Source of the DNA: Hydrogenobacter sp.
GTDB taxonomy: Bacteria > Aquificota > Aquificia > Aquificales > Aquificaceae
Assembly: GCA_041287335.1 (NCBI GenBank)
Contig: JBEULM010000063.1
Span: 1 to 38,787, forward strand
DNA: 38,787 bases
Direction of reading: 5' to 3'
The position numbers and the translations under genes were made by a program. The notes below the pieces were generated by a model, which did not search any database, was not told where the DNA came from, and was given only the letters and a program-made list of their open reading frames with translations. Below are positions 6,975-14,569 of the stretch, one piece after another (positions within the stretch are counted from its first letter, which is position 1; each line of letters starts with the position of its first letter).

Positions 6975-7784
6975 ATGGTGAGGGTGTTGGTGATAATTCT
7001 ATTTTTTATATATACAAAGGTGGTCTTTTCACAGGATGTTTCTAAAAAAGATCTCGATGAGTTAATATCCTCATATGTTAAAGAGAGATCGCAGAAAGGT
7101 TCCTTTTTTATAAAGGATCCGAGAAGTGGCAAAGATGTGGAACTTATTTACATAGGACCTCGTGAGATCTTCAGACATATACGCAATTATGGATACTTTG
7201 TTGATGTTTACTTTCACGAAAAAGAAGACCATAATAAAAAATGGGACATAGACTTTTGGGTAAGGAATGAGGAAGGTAAGCTCGTAATAAAAGATGTGCA
7301 GGTACACAAGGTACCTGAAAAGGTTGGTGGTGAGTGGTTTATGGTTACTGTGGAACCATTACCTTGGTGGTGGCAGCAATCTTCTGGTGAACATGGAGGA
7401 GAACCCTTTGCAAGGGGTGACTGGAAAGCTTGGGCTGTGAAAGCTGCCATTCATGAATATGTGGCTGATAAAGAAAGGAAAGATAAAGCCTTTATAATTA
7501 AGGATCCAACGACAGGTGAGGATGTAAGGCTTGAACTCGTTGCAATACACGATCCTGTCAGAAAATTTTCAAAGAAGGGTTTGTACTTTGCCTGTGCTGA
7601 TTTTCGCCCTATAGATGGTCCCGGAGACAAGCTCTATGACATAGATATCTTTATGAAAGATGAAGGTGGTAAATTGAGCGTAACGGATGTAAAAGTTCAC
7701 AAAGTACCTGTATTTCAAGATGGAAGATGGATAAAAAAGGCGCTCTTTTATTATAAAGATGAAGATATAGTGGAACTGCCATGA
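6975..7784 (+). CDS. Exported protein with internal duplication, unknown function
   Basis: 269 residues from ATG 6975, chosen because AGGAGG at 6961-6966 is eight bases upstream; a GTG at 6957 would include that site. A signal peptide (1-19) is followed by two copies of a domain of about 88 residues, roughly 35-121 and 163-252. Each copy has a FIKDP..G.DV motif at its start, a central Asp/His-rich strand region (WDIDFWVRNEEGKL and YDIDIFMKDEGGKL) and a VHKVP motif at its end. The linker is Trp/Pro-rich (PLPWWWQ). No catalytic motif or cofactor site is recognised, and only one Cys is present (C207). It is probably periplasmic. It is coupled by ATGA to the small exported HMA-like protein. Confidence 0.75.
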   Translation: MVRVLVIILFFIYTKVVFSQDVSKKDLDELISSYVKERSQKGSFFIKDPRSGKDVELIYIGPREIFRHIRNYGYFVDVYFHEKEDHNKKWDIDFWVRNEEGKLVIKDVQVHKVPEKVGGEWFMVTVEPLPWWWQQSSGEHGGEPFARGDWKAWAVKAAIHEYVADKERKDKAFIIKDPTTGEDVRLELVAIHDPVRKFSKKGLYFACADFRPIDGPGDKLYDIDIFMKDEGGKLSVTDVKVHKVPVFQDGRWIKKALFYYKDEDIVELP

Positions 7785-8092
7785 ATAAAGTGATCGTCAG
7801 TATGCTGGTCATTGTGGGACTTTCCCTTGCGGATAAACTTTACTTTCTTGATGTTTACGGTACAGACTGCGAAATGTGTCCAGTAGCTGTCAGAAAGGGA
7901 CTTTTGATGTTGAAAGGAATAAAAGATATAAAGGTAAGCGACATAGATTTTGAGAAGAACATGACTAAATTCATAATACTTTCCGATAACAAGCTCACGC
8001 CAGAAGAGATACTCAAGAACGTGGAGGAAACCGGTAAGATCGTAGGTAAACCATACAGAGGAAAGATCACTGGCGTTAAAGATGTCAAATAA
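7781..8092 (+). CDS. Exported HMA-like (MerP-type) small protein
   Basis: 103 residues. Residues 1-17 are a signal peptide. The mature part starts with a beta strand and YGTDCEMCPVAVRKGLLML, a CxxC (C30, C33) at the start of a helix as in heavy-metal-associated domains. It then follows the beta-alpha-beta pattern (IKVSDIDFEKNMTKFIIL; LTPEEILKNVEETG). It would bind a soft metal ion in the periplasm or act as a redox pair. The usual GMTC is GTDC here, so the metal is uncertain. The start overlaps the stop of the duplicated exported protein (ATGA), so the two are probably functional partners. The 3' end overlaps hisC by eight bases, tail to tail. Confidence 0.7.
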   Translation: MNKVIVSMLVIVGLSLADKLYFLDVYGTDCEMCPVAVRKGLLMLKGIKDIKVSDIDFEKNMTKFIILSDNKLTPEEILKNVEETGKIVGKPYRGKITGVKDVK

Positions 8093-9140
8093 AGCTCCTT
8101 ATTGCATCTTCAAGAGCTTCAAGAAAGGCATCGTTCTCTTCTGGAAGCCCCACGCTTACTCTCAAACAGTTTTCTAAGGTAGGTAAATGGGATACATTCC
8201 TCACAAGTACCCCTCTCCTTAAAAGTTCCTTATGAAGGGTATCTGCGTCTATATGTGACCTAAAAAGTATAAAGTTGGCGTCCGAAGGGTAGGGTTCTAT
8301 GCCTTCTATTTTAGAAAGTTCAACCAAGATCCTTTCCCTTTCCCTTATTACCATGCTGACACAATTTTCCACAAGGTGGTAAAATTCGGTAAGCATCAAG
8401 CGTGCGATCACCTGAGAGGGATAGGTGATGTTAAAAGGTAGTCTCATTTTGTTTATCTCATGCGCTATATCTTCCTTTGCGACAAGAATACCTATCCTCA
8501 GCCCAGCCATACCTATCTTTGAGAGGGTTCTCAAAACCACAGTATCCTCCCTGCTACTTGCATCCTTTAGGAAGGTTTTCTTTGAGAAGTGGAAGTAAGC
8601 CTCATCAATTACAGTGAAAAGACCTTCTTGTCTTATTTTCTCTATCTTCTCCCGACTAAAGCAGTTGGCTGTAGGATTGTTGGGATATGATATGAAAGCA
8701 AGGATAGGAGAAAAACGCCGAATGGATCTTATTGAAGCCTCTAAATCTATATCCTTATCCTCACTCAACGCCACCTCCACCCTACTTCTGCCCAGTAGCC
8801 TTGCTGATATCTCATACATGGGGAAGGTTGGGATGGGATAAAAAACCCCGCGATCAAACTCACCTACAGCTATGCTTAGGTAGTATATGAGTTCATCAGA
8901 GCCGTTGCCCAAAACCAGATTTTCCTTTTTAACACCCAAGTGTTGAGCTATTATTTCCCTAAGCTCATCCGCTTTTGGGTCCGGATACCTGTTTAATGGT
9001 ATCTTTGATACCTCTTCCCCTATCCGCTTACGTACATCTTCAGGCAAAAGGAGAGGAAGCTCGTTGGAAGATAACCTAACCTTTGCCCGGGTAGTTTCTG
9101 TTTTATAGGGAGAAAGCTTCTTTATCCTATCGCTTATCAC
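8085..9140 (-). CDS. hisC: Histidinol-phosphate aminotransferase
   Basis: 351 residues, normal for HisC. The PLP-dependent fold type I marks are LGNGSDELI, PIPTFPMYE, SYPNNPTANC (151-160), VIDEAYFHF, and the Schiff-base lysine K208 in RTLSKIGMAGLRIG. The C-terminal ANFILFR and VRNVSHLP are typical of HisC. It transfers the amino group from glutamate to imidazole acetol phosphate in histidine synthesis, and may also act on aromatic amino acids. The start overlaps the stop of the upstream RHH gene as ATGA. No other his gene is nearby. Confidence 0.93.
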   Translation of the reverse strand: MISDRIKKLSPYKTETTRAKVRLSSNELPLLLPEDVRKRIGEEVSKIPLNRYPDPKADELREIIAQHLGVKKENLVLGNGSDELIYYLSIAVGEFDRGVFYPIPTFPMYEISARLLGRSRVEVALSEDKDIDLEASIRSIRRFSPILAFISYPNNPTANCFSREKIEKIRQEGLFTVIDEAYFHFSKKTFLKDASSREDTVVLRTLSKIGMAGLRIGILVAKEDIAHEINKMRLPFNITYPSQVIARLMLTEFYHLVENCVSMVIRERERILVELSKIEGIEPYPSDANFILFRSHIDADTLHKELLRRGVLVRNVSHLPTLENCLRVSVGLPEENDAFLEALEDAIRSFI

Positions 9141-9379
9141 GCCTGAGGTTGTTCCTCCTCCTTTTCCTCCTCTTCTTCTTCAACCCTTCCTAAGTAAAGC
9201 TCAAGCTCAGCGACAGTAGATTCCATAAGCTTGTCTTCAAGAATACCCTTTATGAGTCTGTTGAGCTTCCTTTCATCACCCATTGATATACCGTTAAGCA
9301 CATAATAAAGTCTCTTTGGAAGAGAAAGCACCACCCTTTTGTATCTTGGACCTCCTTTTTTCCTACCTCTTCTCGCCAT
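9137..9379 (-). CDS. Small ribbon-helix-helix-like protein with acidic tail
   Basis: 80 residues from the third of three consecutive ATG codons. That one lies six bases after AGGAGG, whereas the first abuts the site. The N-terminus is very basic (ARRGRKKGGPRYKR). Residues about 15-50 fit a ribbon-helix-helix pattern: strand RVVLSLPKRL, helix, Gly turn, helix NRLIKGILEDKL. The last 20 residues are almost all Glu with Lys, Pro and Gln. RHH proteins bind operators as dimers. Coupling to hisC by ATGA suggests a regulator or a nucleic-acid-binding protein sharing the transcript, but nothing shows that it controls hisC. Confidence 0.65.
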   Translation of the reverse strand: MARRGRKKGGPRYKRVVLSLPKRLYYVLNGISMGDERKLNRLIKGILEDKLMESTVAELELYLGRVEEEEEEKEEEQPQA

Positions 9380-9400
9380 CATCATCCTCCTTTATAGATT

Positions 9401-9406
9401 TATAAT
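9401..9406 (+). promoter_or_regulatory. -10 hexamer of the ChaN-like gene, short leader
   Basis: TATAAT places the start of transcription near 9413, five bases before the ATG at 9418. No Shine-Dalgarno is present. The minus-strand RHH gene starts 22 bases upstream, so the 38-base gap also holds its promoter. Confidence 0.35.
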
Positions 9407-9417
9407 TCTATTTTATC

Positions 9418-10206
9418 ATGTTTTTTAAAATTTTAATGCCTTTTTTGATGATATCCCTCATGACTCTAACTGGAGATTTTGAAGATAAAATAAAAGATGC
9501 TGATATAATTTATATACCTGAAGAGCATACTAATCAACAGGATCATAATTTTCAGCTTGAAGTTATTAAGTACATGCGAAGTAAAGGCTACAAGTTCGTC
9601 ATAGGTATGGAGATGTTCCAACAAAATTTCCAAAAGTATCTGGACGATTATATTAATTGCGAAATTTCTGAGAAGGAAATGTTGGAAAAGACAGAATACA
9701 GGAATAGATGGGGTTACGATCCATCTTTTTACTCTCCCATTTGGAGGTTTGCAAAAAAGGAAGGTATAAAGATTTATGCTTTAAATGTTCCTTCGGAACT
9801 TCTTGAAAGGATAAGAAAGGACGGACTAAATAATGTGGAGAGTCCTCTCATACCAAGACCCGTTATAGAACAGAGTGAAGAAGAGAAGCAAAAACTTCTA
9901 AGTGTGCTAAAAATGCATCCCAAAGTTGACGAAAGGTCATTTCTTGAAGTTCAGAATGCTTGGGATAATGTGATGGCTTATGCCATAATCAAGGTATTGA
10001 AGGAAAATCCCCGTGCTAAGATCGTGGTTCTTGCAGGTAAGGGTCACATAGGAGATATAAAGAGCGGTATACCTTACAGAGTAAGGAAACTGGACTCTCA
10101 ACTCAAGCAGATAATACTCACAAGAGATCACTTCCTGTTCTCAATGGATTTTTCAAGGGATAGTTCATCCGCAAACTCTATGAATGTTCCAAATTGTAAG
10201 CCGTAA
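9418..10206 (+). CDS. ChaN-like haem-binding / TIKI-superfamily exported protein
   Basis: 262 residues. The hydrophobic N-terminus (1-18) looks like a signal peptide; there is no lipobox Cys, unlike typical ChaN lipoproteins. Family marks are IIYIPEEHTNQQDHNFQLEVI, FVIGMEMFQQNFQKYLDDYI, WGYDPSFYSPIWRFAKKEGIKIYALNVP and VVLAGKGHI, in the order of the Cofac_haem_bdg family (PF04187). Members bind haem at the periplasmic face and may take part in iron uptake; structural relatives include TIKI proteases that use the conserved Glu/His residues. The last 26 codons overlap the 3' end of recR tail to tail (79 bases), so the C-terminal tail may be non-conserved. Confidence 0.75.
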   Translation: MFFKILMPFLMISLMTLTGDFEDKIKDADIIYIPEEHTNQQDHNFQLEVIKYMRSKGYKFVIGMEMFQQNFQKYLDDYINCEISEKEMLEKTEYRNRWGYDPSFYSPIWRFAKKEGIKIYALNVPSELLERIRKDGLNNVESPLIPRPVIEQSEEEKQKLLSVLKMHPKVDERSFLEVQNAWDNVMAYAIIKVLKENPRAKIVVLAGKGHIGDIKSGIPYRVRKLDSQLKQIILTRDHFLFSMDFSRDSSSANSMNVPNCKP

Positions 10207-10736
10207 GATACTCTGGTCACTTTGAGGTTGGAAAACCTCCTTTTGAGAAGCTTTATAAGGTAATTAGCGGTAGCTTCACCTTCAACGTTGGGATTTGTTG
10301 CTACTATAATCTCCTTGGGTTTGTATCTCTCTATTCTTTCAAGGAGACTGTCAATGTTGAGATCCTGCGGGGATATACCTTCTAAGGGTGCTATCCTTCC
10401 ACCAAGCACGTGATAAACGCCCGTATATCTCTCCAATTTTTCTATGGCATAAGCATCTTGGGATTCTTCAACTATGCATATGAACTTTTTGTTCCTCTTT
10501 TCATCAGAGCATATAGAGCATACATCTCTGTCGGTCAATAGTCCACATTCTGAACATTTTTTTATGCTCAGCACCAACTGTTGTAAAAGATCCACAAGTG
10601 TAACTTTTTCTTCCTGTTGTAATTTGAGCAGGTTGTAAACGAATCTGCTTGCACCTCTTTCGCCGTACGTGGGTATCTTTGTTATGGCTTCTATGGCTTC
10701 CTTAATAGGTTTTGGGAAAACATCTTCAAAAGCCAA
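10128..10736 (-). CDS. recR: Recombination mediator RecR
   Basis: 202 residues from TTG 10736, chosen because GGAGG lies five bases upstream; a TTG at 10748 would include that site. An N-terminal helix-hairpin-helix region (ITKIPTYGERGASRFVYNLL) is followed by a C4 zinc finger (C61, C64, C73, C76). The Toprim domain spans FICIVEES to the C-terminus, with GLQFGTFIEFADELSL at the end, as in RecR. RecR works with RecO (and RecF) to load RecA on gapped DNA. Two deviations: the usual LPGIG is IPTYG, and ATNPNVEGEATANYL replaces the common ATNPTVEGEATA. It follows ybaB with an 11-base overlap, a widely conserved pairing. Confidence 0.93.
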   Translation of the reverse strand: MAFEDVFPKPIKEAIEAITKIPTYGERGASRFVYNLLKLQQEEKVTLVDLLQQLVLSIKKCSECGLLTDRDVCSICSDEKRNKKFICIVEESQDAYAIEKLERYTGVYHVLGGRIAPLEGISPQDLNIDSLLERIERYKPKEIIVATNPNVEGEATANYLIKLLKRRFSNLKVTRVSYGLQFGTFIEFADELSLEKSIENRK

Positions 10737-11007
10737 GAATACCTCCAAACCTTTTCTTTAAAGCTTCCATCATCATATCCCTTGATATATCCTGCGCTTG
10801 GTTGATAAGTTCCATAAGTGTGTCCTTTACCTCATCAAACTTTGCACCTTCACCGCACCTTATATCAATTACCTCTCCCAGACCATTAAAAACGATCGTA
10901 ATTTTATCCTTTTCAATGATCTCCCTCTTTTGTCTCAGTTCATCTTTCAAACTATTGACTAAACCCTCAAAGCCTTTAAGATTTTTTATAAACTCCGTTA
11001 AATTCAT
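10726..11007 (-). CDS. ybaB: YbaB/EbfC nucleoid-associated protein
   Basis: 93 residues, slightly shorter than the usual 100-110. It has a helical N-terminus, a central beta hairpin ([19 protein letters not shown]) and a C-terminal helix ([26 protein letters not shown]). The family forms a tweezer-shaped dimer that binds DNA with little specificity. It sits between ino1 (ATGA overlap) and recR (11-base overlap). The GMGNMAG-like loop of other YbaB proteins is missing, as expected for a divergent thermophile homologue. Confidence 0.8.
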   Translation of the reverse strand: MNLTEFIKNLKGFEGLVNSLKDELRQKREIIEKDKITIVFNGLGEVIDIRCGEGAKFDEVKDTLMELINQAQDISRDMMMEALKKRFGGILGF

Positions 11008-12110
11008 CTCTCACGCTCTCCTTTTATAAACTCTTCTACCATCTTTCTTGCCTGCCAGTCTGGATACTGTACAGGTGGATGCTTCATGGTGTATGCGCTT
11101 ATGGAGTAAAGTGGTCCGCCTATACCTCTATCTCTGGCAAGCTTACAGCATCTAATTGCGTCCATCATTGAACCCGCACTATTTGGGGAATCCTCTACAT
11201 CGAGCTTCAGCTCTACATACATGGGAACATCTCCAAACTGTCTACCTTCTATCCTTATATAAGCCACCTTTCTGTCTTTTAACCAGGGCACCCAGTCGGA
11301 TGGTCCTATATGTATGTTGTATTCTCCCATATCGTAAGGAATTAGGGAAGATACCGCTTCAGTCTTTGATCTCTTCTTGGTCTTCAACCTTTCTCTTTCC
11401 AGCATGTTCAAAAAATCCGTATTTCCCCCAAAATTCAGCTGATAAGTTCTATCTATTTTTACACCTCTGTCTGTAAAGAGCTGAACGAGGACTCTGTGCA
11501 AGATAGTCGCTCCTACCTGGGACTTTATGTCATCTCCTACCACTGGTATGCCTTCTTTTTCAAATCTCTGTGCCCATTCAGGATCCGACACTATAAAGGT
11601 AGGCATGCCGTTTATAAAGGAAACGCCAGCTTTCAGACAAGCTTCAGCGTAAAATCTCGCTGCTTGCTCAGAACCTACGGGTACGTAGTTTACAAGAATT
11701 TCCGCTTGGGTTTCTTTAAGAATGTTTACCACATCCTCAAGTTCATCTTCCTTCTCTTCAGAGAGGACAAAGCTCCTTTCGGGAGGATAATTTCTCATAT
11801 GATCCGCAAAACCGTCAAGCACTTTACCCATCCTAACTTTAACGTTCATTTTAGGTATATCCCGCTCAAATACCATGGTACAGTTGGGAGGTGAGAAAAT
11901 CGCCTCCGAAAGATCTTTGCCTACCTTACGCGCATCAATGTCCCATGCTGCAACAATTTCTATATCCCAGGGCTTGTACCCTCCCACATCTTCAAACATG
12001 AGACCGTTCACACCTGCGTTTTTGTTCTTCTTGTAATAAAAAATGCCTTGAACGAGAGAGCTTGCACAGTTACCGACTCCAACTATGGCGACCCTTATTT
12101 TCTTAGACAT
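11004..12110 (-). CDS. ino1: Inositol-3-phosphate (inositol-1-phosphate) synthase
   Basis: 368 residues from the ATG at 12110, with GGAGG five bases upstream; a longer in-frame extension exists but lacks a ribosome site. It has the NAD-binding [79 protein letters not shown] and the C-terminal [14 protein letters not shown]. All are typical of the compact archaeal/actinobacterial form. It converts glucose 6-phosphate to myo-inositol 3-phosphate through an NAD-dependent oxidation, aldol cyclisation and reduction. In hyperthermophiles this feeds di-myo-inositol phosphate, a heat-stress solute, or inositol lipids. It leads the ino1-ybaB-recR operon. Confidence 0.93.
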   Translation of the reverse strand: MSKKIRVAIVGVGNCASSLVQGIFYYKKNKNAGVNGLMFEDVGGYKPWDIEIVAAWDIDARKVGKDLSEAIFSPPNCTMVFERDIPKMNVKVRMGKVLDGFADHMRNYPPERSFVLSEEKEDELEDVVNILKETQAEILVNYVPVGSEQAARFYAEACLKAGVSFINGMPTFIVSDPEWAQRFEKEGIPVVGDDIKSQVGATILHRVLVQLFTDRGVKIDRTYQLNFGGNTDFLNMLERERLKTKKRSKTEAVSSLIPYDMGEYNIHIGPSDWVPWLKDRKVAYIRIEGRQFGDVPMYVELKLDVEDSPNSAGSMMDAIRCCKLARDRGIGGPLYSISAYTMKHPPVQYPDWQARKMVEEFIKGERER

Positions 12111-12137
12111 TCCAGCCTCCACAAAACAAGCAAACTT

Positions 12138-12149
12138 TATAATATTATA
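12138..12149. promoter_or_regulatory. Overlapping divergent -10 elements
   Basis: The plus strand has TATAAT at 12138-12143 and TATTAT at 12143-12148; the minus strand has TATAAT at 12149-12144. The plus promoter would start transcription within about seven bases of the ATG at 12154. The minus promoter would give ino1 a leader of about 26 bases containing its GGAGG. The two promoters overlap, so firing of one should exclude the other. Confidence 0.4.
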
Positions 12150-12153
12150 CCTA

Positions 12154-12639
12154 ATGATGAAGGTTCTCATAGTTCTTTACTCAAAGTTGATAGAAGATAG
12201 TAAGTTCATAAATAAACTGGAAAAGGAAGTGAGTTTGTTGAAGAAGCTCATAGGTCCGGATAGTCTTTATGCTGTCATAACTTCGGAGATGAAACACCTA
12301 TTTGATAAGTTTCCGGATCTGGTTTTTTTAAGGAACGACAAGGAGACTCTTCTTTACGGCATATACAAAGGACTGAGGAAGCTTAGGGGAAATGACGTGC
12401 TTATACTTGACGGTAAAGAGGCAATCACTAAGGAGAGGATACTTAACTTTATAAGTCAGAGGAGGAAAAACTTACTGTCAGTGGCGGAAAAATGTTGGAG
12501 TGGTGTAGCCGTCTTAAAGCTGATAGACCTGGATTATATAATTAGAACTATGGAGAGGTTTGTAAATGAGGATGTGGATTTTTTAGAAATAATGAAACTT
12601 GTAAAAGAAGATTATGGTATAGATTACGAAGTTTTATAG
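12154..12639 (+). CDS. Small alpha/beta protein of unknown function, possibly nucleotidyltransferase-like
   Basis: 161 residues from ATG 12154 (160 from the adjacent ATG at 12157). It begins [18 protein letters not shown], a beta strand and helix like the start of a Rossmann or GT-A fold. [30 protein letters not shown] recalls the DVLVLDGD segment of nucleotidyltransferases, but the glycine-rich GxGxR loop is absent and no metal-binding aspartate pair is clear. The family is not recognised. Divergent transcription from ino1 makes a link to inositol phosphate metabolism possible; gcvH follows after ten bases, which favours co-expression with glycine cleavage genes. No Shine-Dalgarno; the -10 abuts the start. 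Confidence 0.65.
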   Translation: MMKVLIVLYSKLIEDSKFINKLEKEVSLLKKLIGPDSLYAVITSEMKHLFDKFPDLVFLRNDKETLLYGIYKGLRKLRGNDVLILDGKEAITKERILNFISQRRKNLLSVAEKCWSGVAVLKLIDLDYIIRTMERFVNEDVDFLEIMKLVKEDYGIDYEVL

Positions 12640-12649
12640 GAGGTTAGAC

Positions 12650-13180
12650 ATGGACGAGATCACGGTAGGTAAGTATATCGTAAGAACGGACAGATACTAC
12701 ACCAAAGAACACGAATGGGCTCTTATTAAGGGGAACAAAGCTTGGATAGGAATAACCGATTACGCACAAAAAGAATTGGGGGATATAGTTTACGTAGACC
12801 TCCCTTCTGTAGGGCAGAGTTACGAAAGTGCAGATACTATTGCCAATGTGGAGTCTGTCAAGAACGTTGCACCCATATACGCACCTCTGTCTGGTACAGT
12901 TGTAGAAGTAAATGAACAGTTAGTGGATGAGCCTCACCTAATTAACGAATCACCTTACGATGATGGATGGATAGCGGTACTTGAGCTTTCCGATCCTATG
13001 GAAGTGGAGGATCTTATGCCAGCTCAGGATTATGCAGAGCTATTAGTTGAGATAATAAAGGATGAGAAGGGAGAGAGTATATCCCTTGAACTTCCTGAGG
13101 AAGAAATAACGCCTACCATAGAGGAGTCCCTTGAGGCTCTACCAGAAGAAGAGCTTCCTTATGAGGAGAAAGAAAGGTAA
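12650..13180 (+). CDS. gcvH: Glycine cleavage system H protein with acidic C-terminal extension
   Basis: 176 residues; typical GcvH is about 125-130. The core is clear: YTKEHEWALIKGNKAWIGITDYAQKELGDIVYVDLP, then the lipoylation lysine in NVESVKNV, then GTVVEVNEQL and SPYDDGWIAVLE. Its lipoyl arm carries the aminomethyl group between P, T and L proteins. An acidic tail of about 40 residues (after IIKDEKGES) is rich in Glu/Pro and absent from ordinary H proteins. An AGGAGG lies six bases before the ATG. The stop overlaps the gcvPA start (TAATG), so a stoichiometric complex is likely. In autotrophic Aquificae the system may run in reverse toward glycine; that is inference. Confidence 0.92.
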   Translation: MDEITVGKYIVRTDRYYTKEHEWALIKGNKAWIGITDYAQKELGDIVYVDLPSVGQSYESADTIANVESVKNVAPIYAPLSGTVVEVNEQLVDEPHLINESPYDDGWIAVLELSDPMEVEDLMPAQDYAELLVEIIKDEKGESISLELPEEEITPTIEESLEALPEEELPYEEKER

Positions 13181-14493
13181 TGTACTTACCACATTCGCAA
13201 GAGGATGTAGAAGCAGTCCTCAAGGAGTTAGGCTTGTCTTCTTTGGAAGAACTTTTTTCTCATATAGACCCATCCTTACTGAGTTCTCCTAACCTTGAAA
13301 AGCCAATGTCAGAGGAAGAAATAAGGAGATTTCTCAAAGAGCGTGCAAAAAAGAATAAACCTCTCGTGTCCTTTGCAGGTTTTGGGGCTTATGATAGGAT
13401 AATCCCATCAGCTGTATGGCAGATATTAGGTAGAGGTGAGTTTCTAACAGCATACACACCTTACCAAGCGGAGGCATCACAGGGTACTCTCCAAGCCATC
13501 TTTGAGTATCAAACACTTATATGCGAGCTTACCGGCATGGACGTAGCAAATGCAAGCATGTATGATGGAGCTTCAGCCCTCGCAGAAGGTATACTTATGG
13601 CGAGAGCTTTAAAAAGCGCAGGCAAAAAAGTGCTTATCTCAGAGGGAGTAAATCCGCTCTATAGAGAGGTTGTGAAGACTTATCTGGCAGGATACGAAGA
13701 CGAAATATCCTTGATTCCTCTTTGTAAGGAGGGGAGTACGGATCTTTATATCCTCGAAGACTATTTAAAAAAAGACAATGTCCATGCGCTTGCCATGCAG
13801 TATCCTAACTTCCTCGGTTTTATAGAACCCATAAAAGAGATCGGGGAGCTTGCAAAAAGGTATCATGTACCTTTTGTAGTGGTGGCTGACCCTATAGCGC
13901 TTTCCATTTTGAGACCTCCAGGAGACTATGGGGCTGATATTGTGGTAGGTGAAGGTCAGCAGATGGGAGTACCGTTAAACTTCGGCGGACCTTATGCGGG
14001 CTTTTTCACTACAAGATACGAGTATGTTAGAAAGATGCCCGGGAGGATTGTAGGGCTTGCAGAGGACGTGGAAGGTAAGAGAGCTTTTACCTTAGTCCTT
14101 CAGACTAGGGAACAGCATATAAGAAGAGAAAGAGCTACTTCAAACATATGTACCAATCAAAACCTTATAGCCATCGCTAACCTCCTATACATGGTGCTTT
14201 TGGGGAAGGAAGGAATAAGAGAGGTAGCAAAGCAGAGTCTGTCAAAAGCCCTGTATCTAAAAGAAAAGCTTCTCTCACTAGGATTTGAAGAGATATACAC
14301 TGGAAAACACCTTTGGGAGTTTCCGCTGAAGATAGATAATGCCTTAGATCTTTACAAAAAGCTCCTCGAGGAGGGTTTTCTTTTAGGTGTACCTTTGGAC
14401 AAGTTTGGCTACAGAGATACACTGCTCATTGCAGTGACAGAAAAGAGAAACAGGGAGGAGATGGAGAGGCTCTTGAACGCCATCAGGTTATAG
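13180..14493 (+). CDS. gcvPA: Glycine dehydrogenase (decarboxylating) subunit 1
   Basis: 437 residues, the size of the N-terminal half of the P protein in its split form. Marks are SFAGFGAYDRIIPSAVWQIL, YTPYQAEASQGTLQAIFEYQTLICELTGMDVANASMYDGA, GEGQQMGVPLNFGGPYAGFF and QTREQHIRRE..SNICTNQNL. The PLP lysine belongs to subunit 2 (gcvPB), which is not next door: clpB follows with its own promoter. With gcvPB it decarboxylates glycine and loads the aminomethyl group on lipoyl-GcvH. Expressed with gcvH through an overlapping stop/start. Confidence 0.94.
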   Translation: MYLPHSQEDVEAVLKELGLSSLEELFSHIDPSLLSSPNLEKPMSEEEIRRFLKERAKKNKPLVSFAGFGAYDRIIPSAVWQILGRGEFLTAYTPYQAEASQGTLQAIFEYQTLICELTGMDVANASMYDGASALAEGILMARALKSAGKKVLISEGVNPLYREVVKTYLAGYEDEISLIPLCKEGSTDLYILEDYLKKDNVHALAMQYPNFLGFIEPIKEIGELAKRYHVPFVVVADPIALSILRPPGDYGADIVVGEGQQMGVPLNFGGPYAGFFTTRYEYVRKMPGRIVGLAEDVEGKRAFTLVLQTREQHIRRERATSNICTNQNLIAIANLLYMVLLGKEGIREVAKQSLSKALYLKEKLLSLGFEEIYTGKHLWEFPLKIDNALDLYKKLLEEGFLLGVPLDKFGYRDTLLIAVTEKRNREEMERLLNAIRL

Positions 14494-14512
14494 AGTGTGT
14501 GGATAATTAGAC

Positions 14513-14541
14513 TTGACAAAAATATACTAAAGAAATATTAT
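14513..14541 (+). promoter_or_regulatory. Sigma-70-type promoter of clpB
   Basis: TTGACA (14513-14518), a 17-base spacer, and TATTAT (14536-14541): the best housekeeping promoter in the window. It gives a leader of about 22 bases that contains TTGGAGG before the ATG at 14570. No CIRCE inverted repeat was seen, so HrcA control is not indicated. Confidence 0.75.
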
Positions 14542-14569
14542 AAAAGTAATTTAATTTGGAGGTAAAGGG

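Noticed and set aside
6596-7045. 149-codon plus-strand frame over the start of the Fe-S gene and the following gap
   Set aside because: It is antisense to the ferredoxin motifs and then crosses promoter and operator sequence; no ribosome site.
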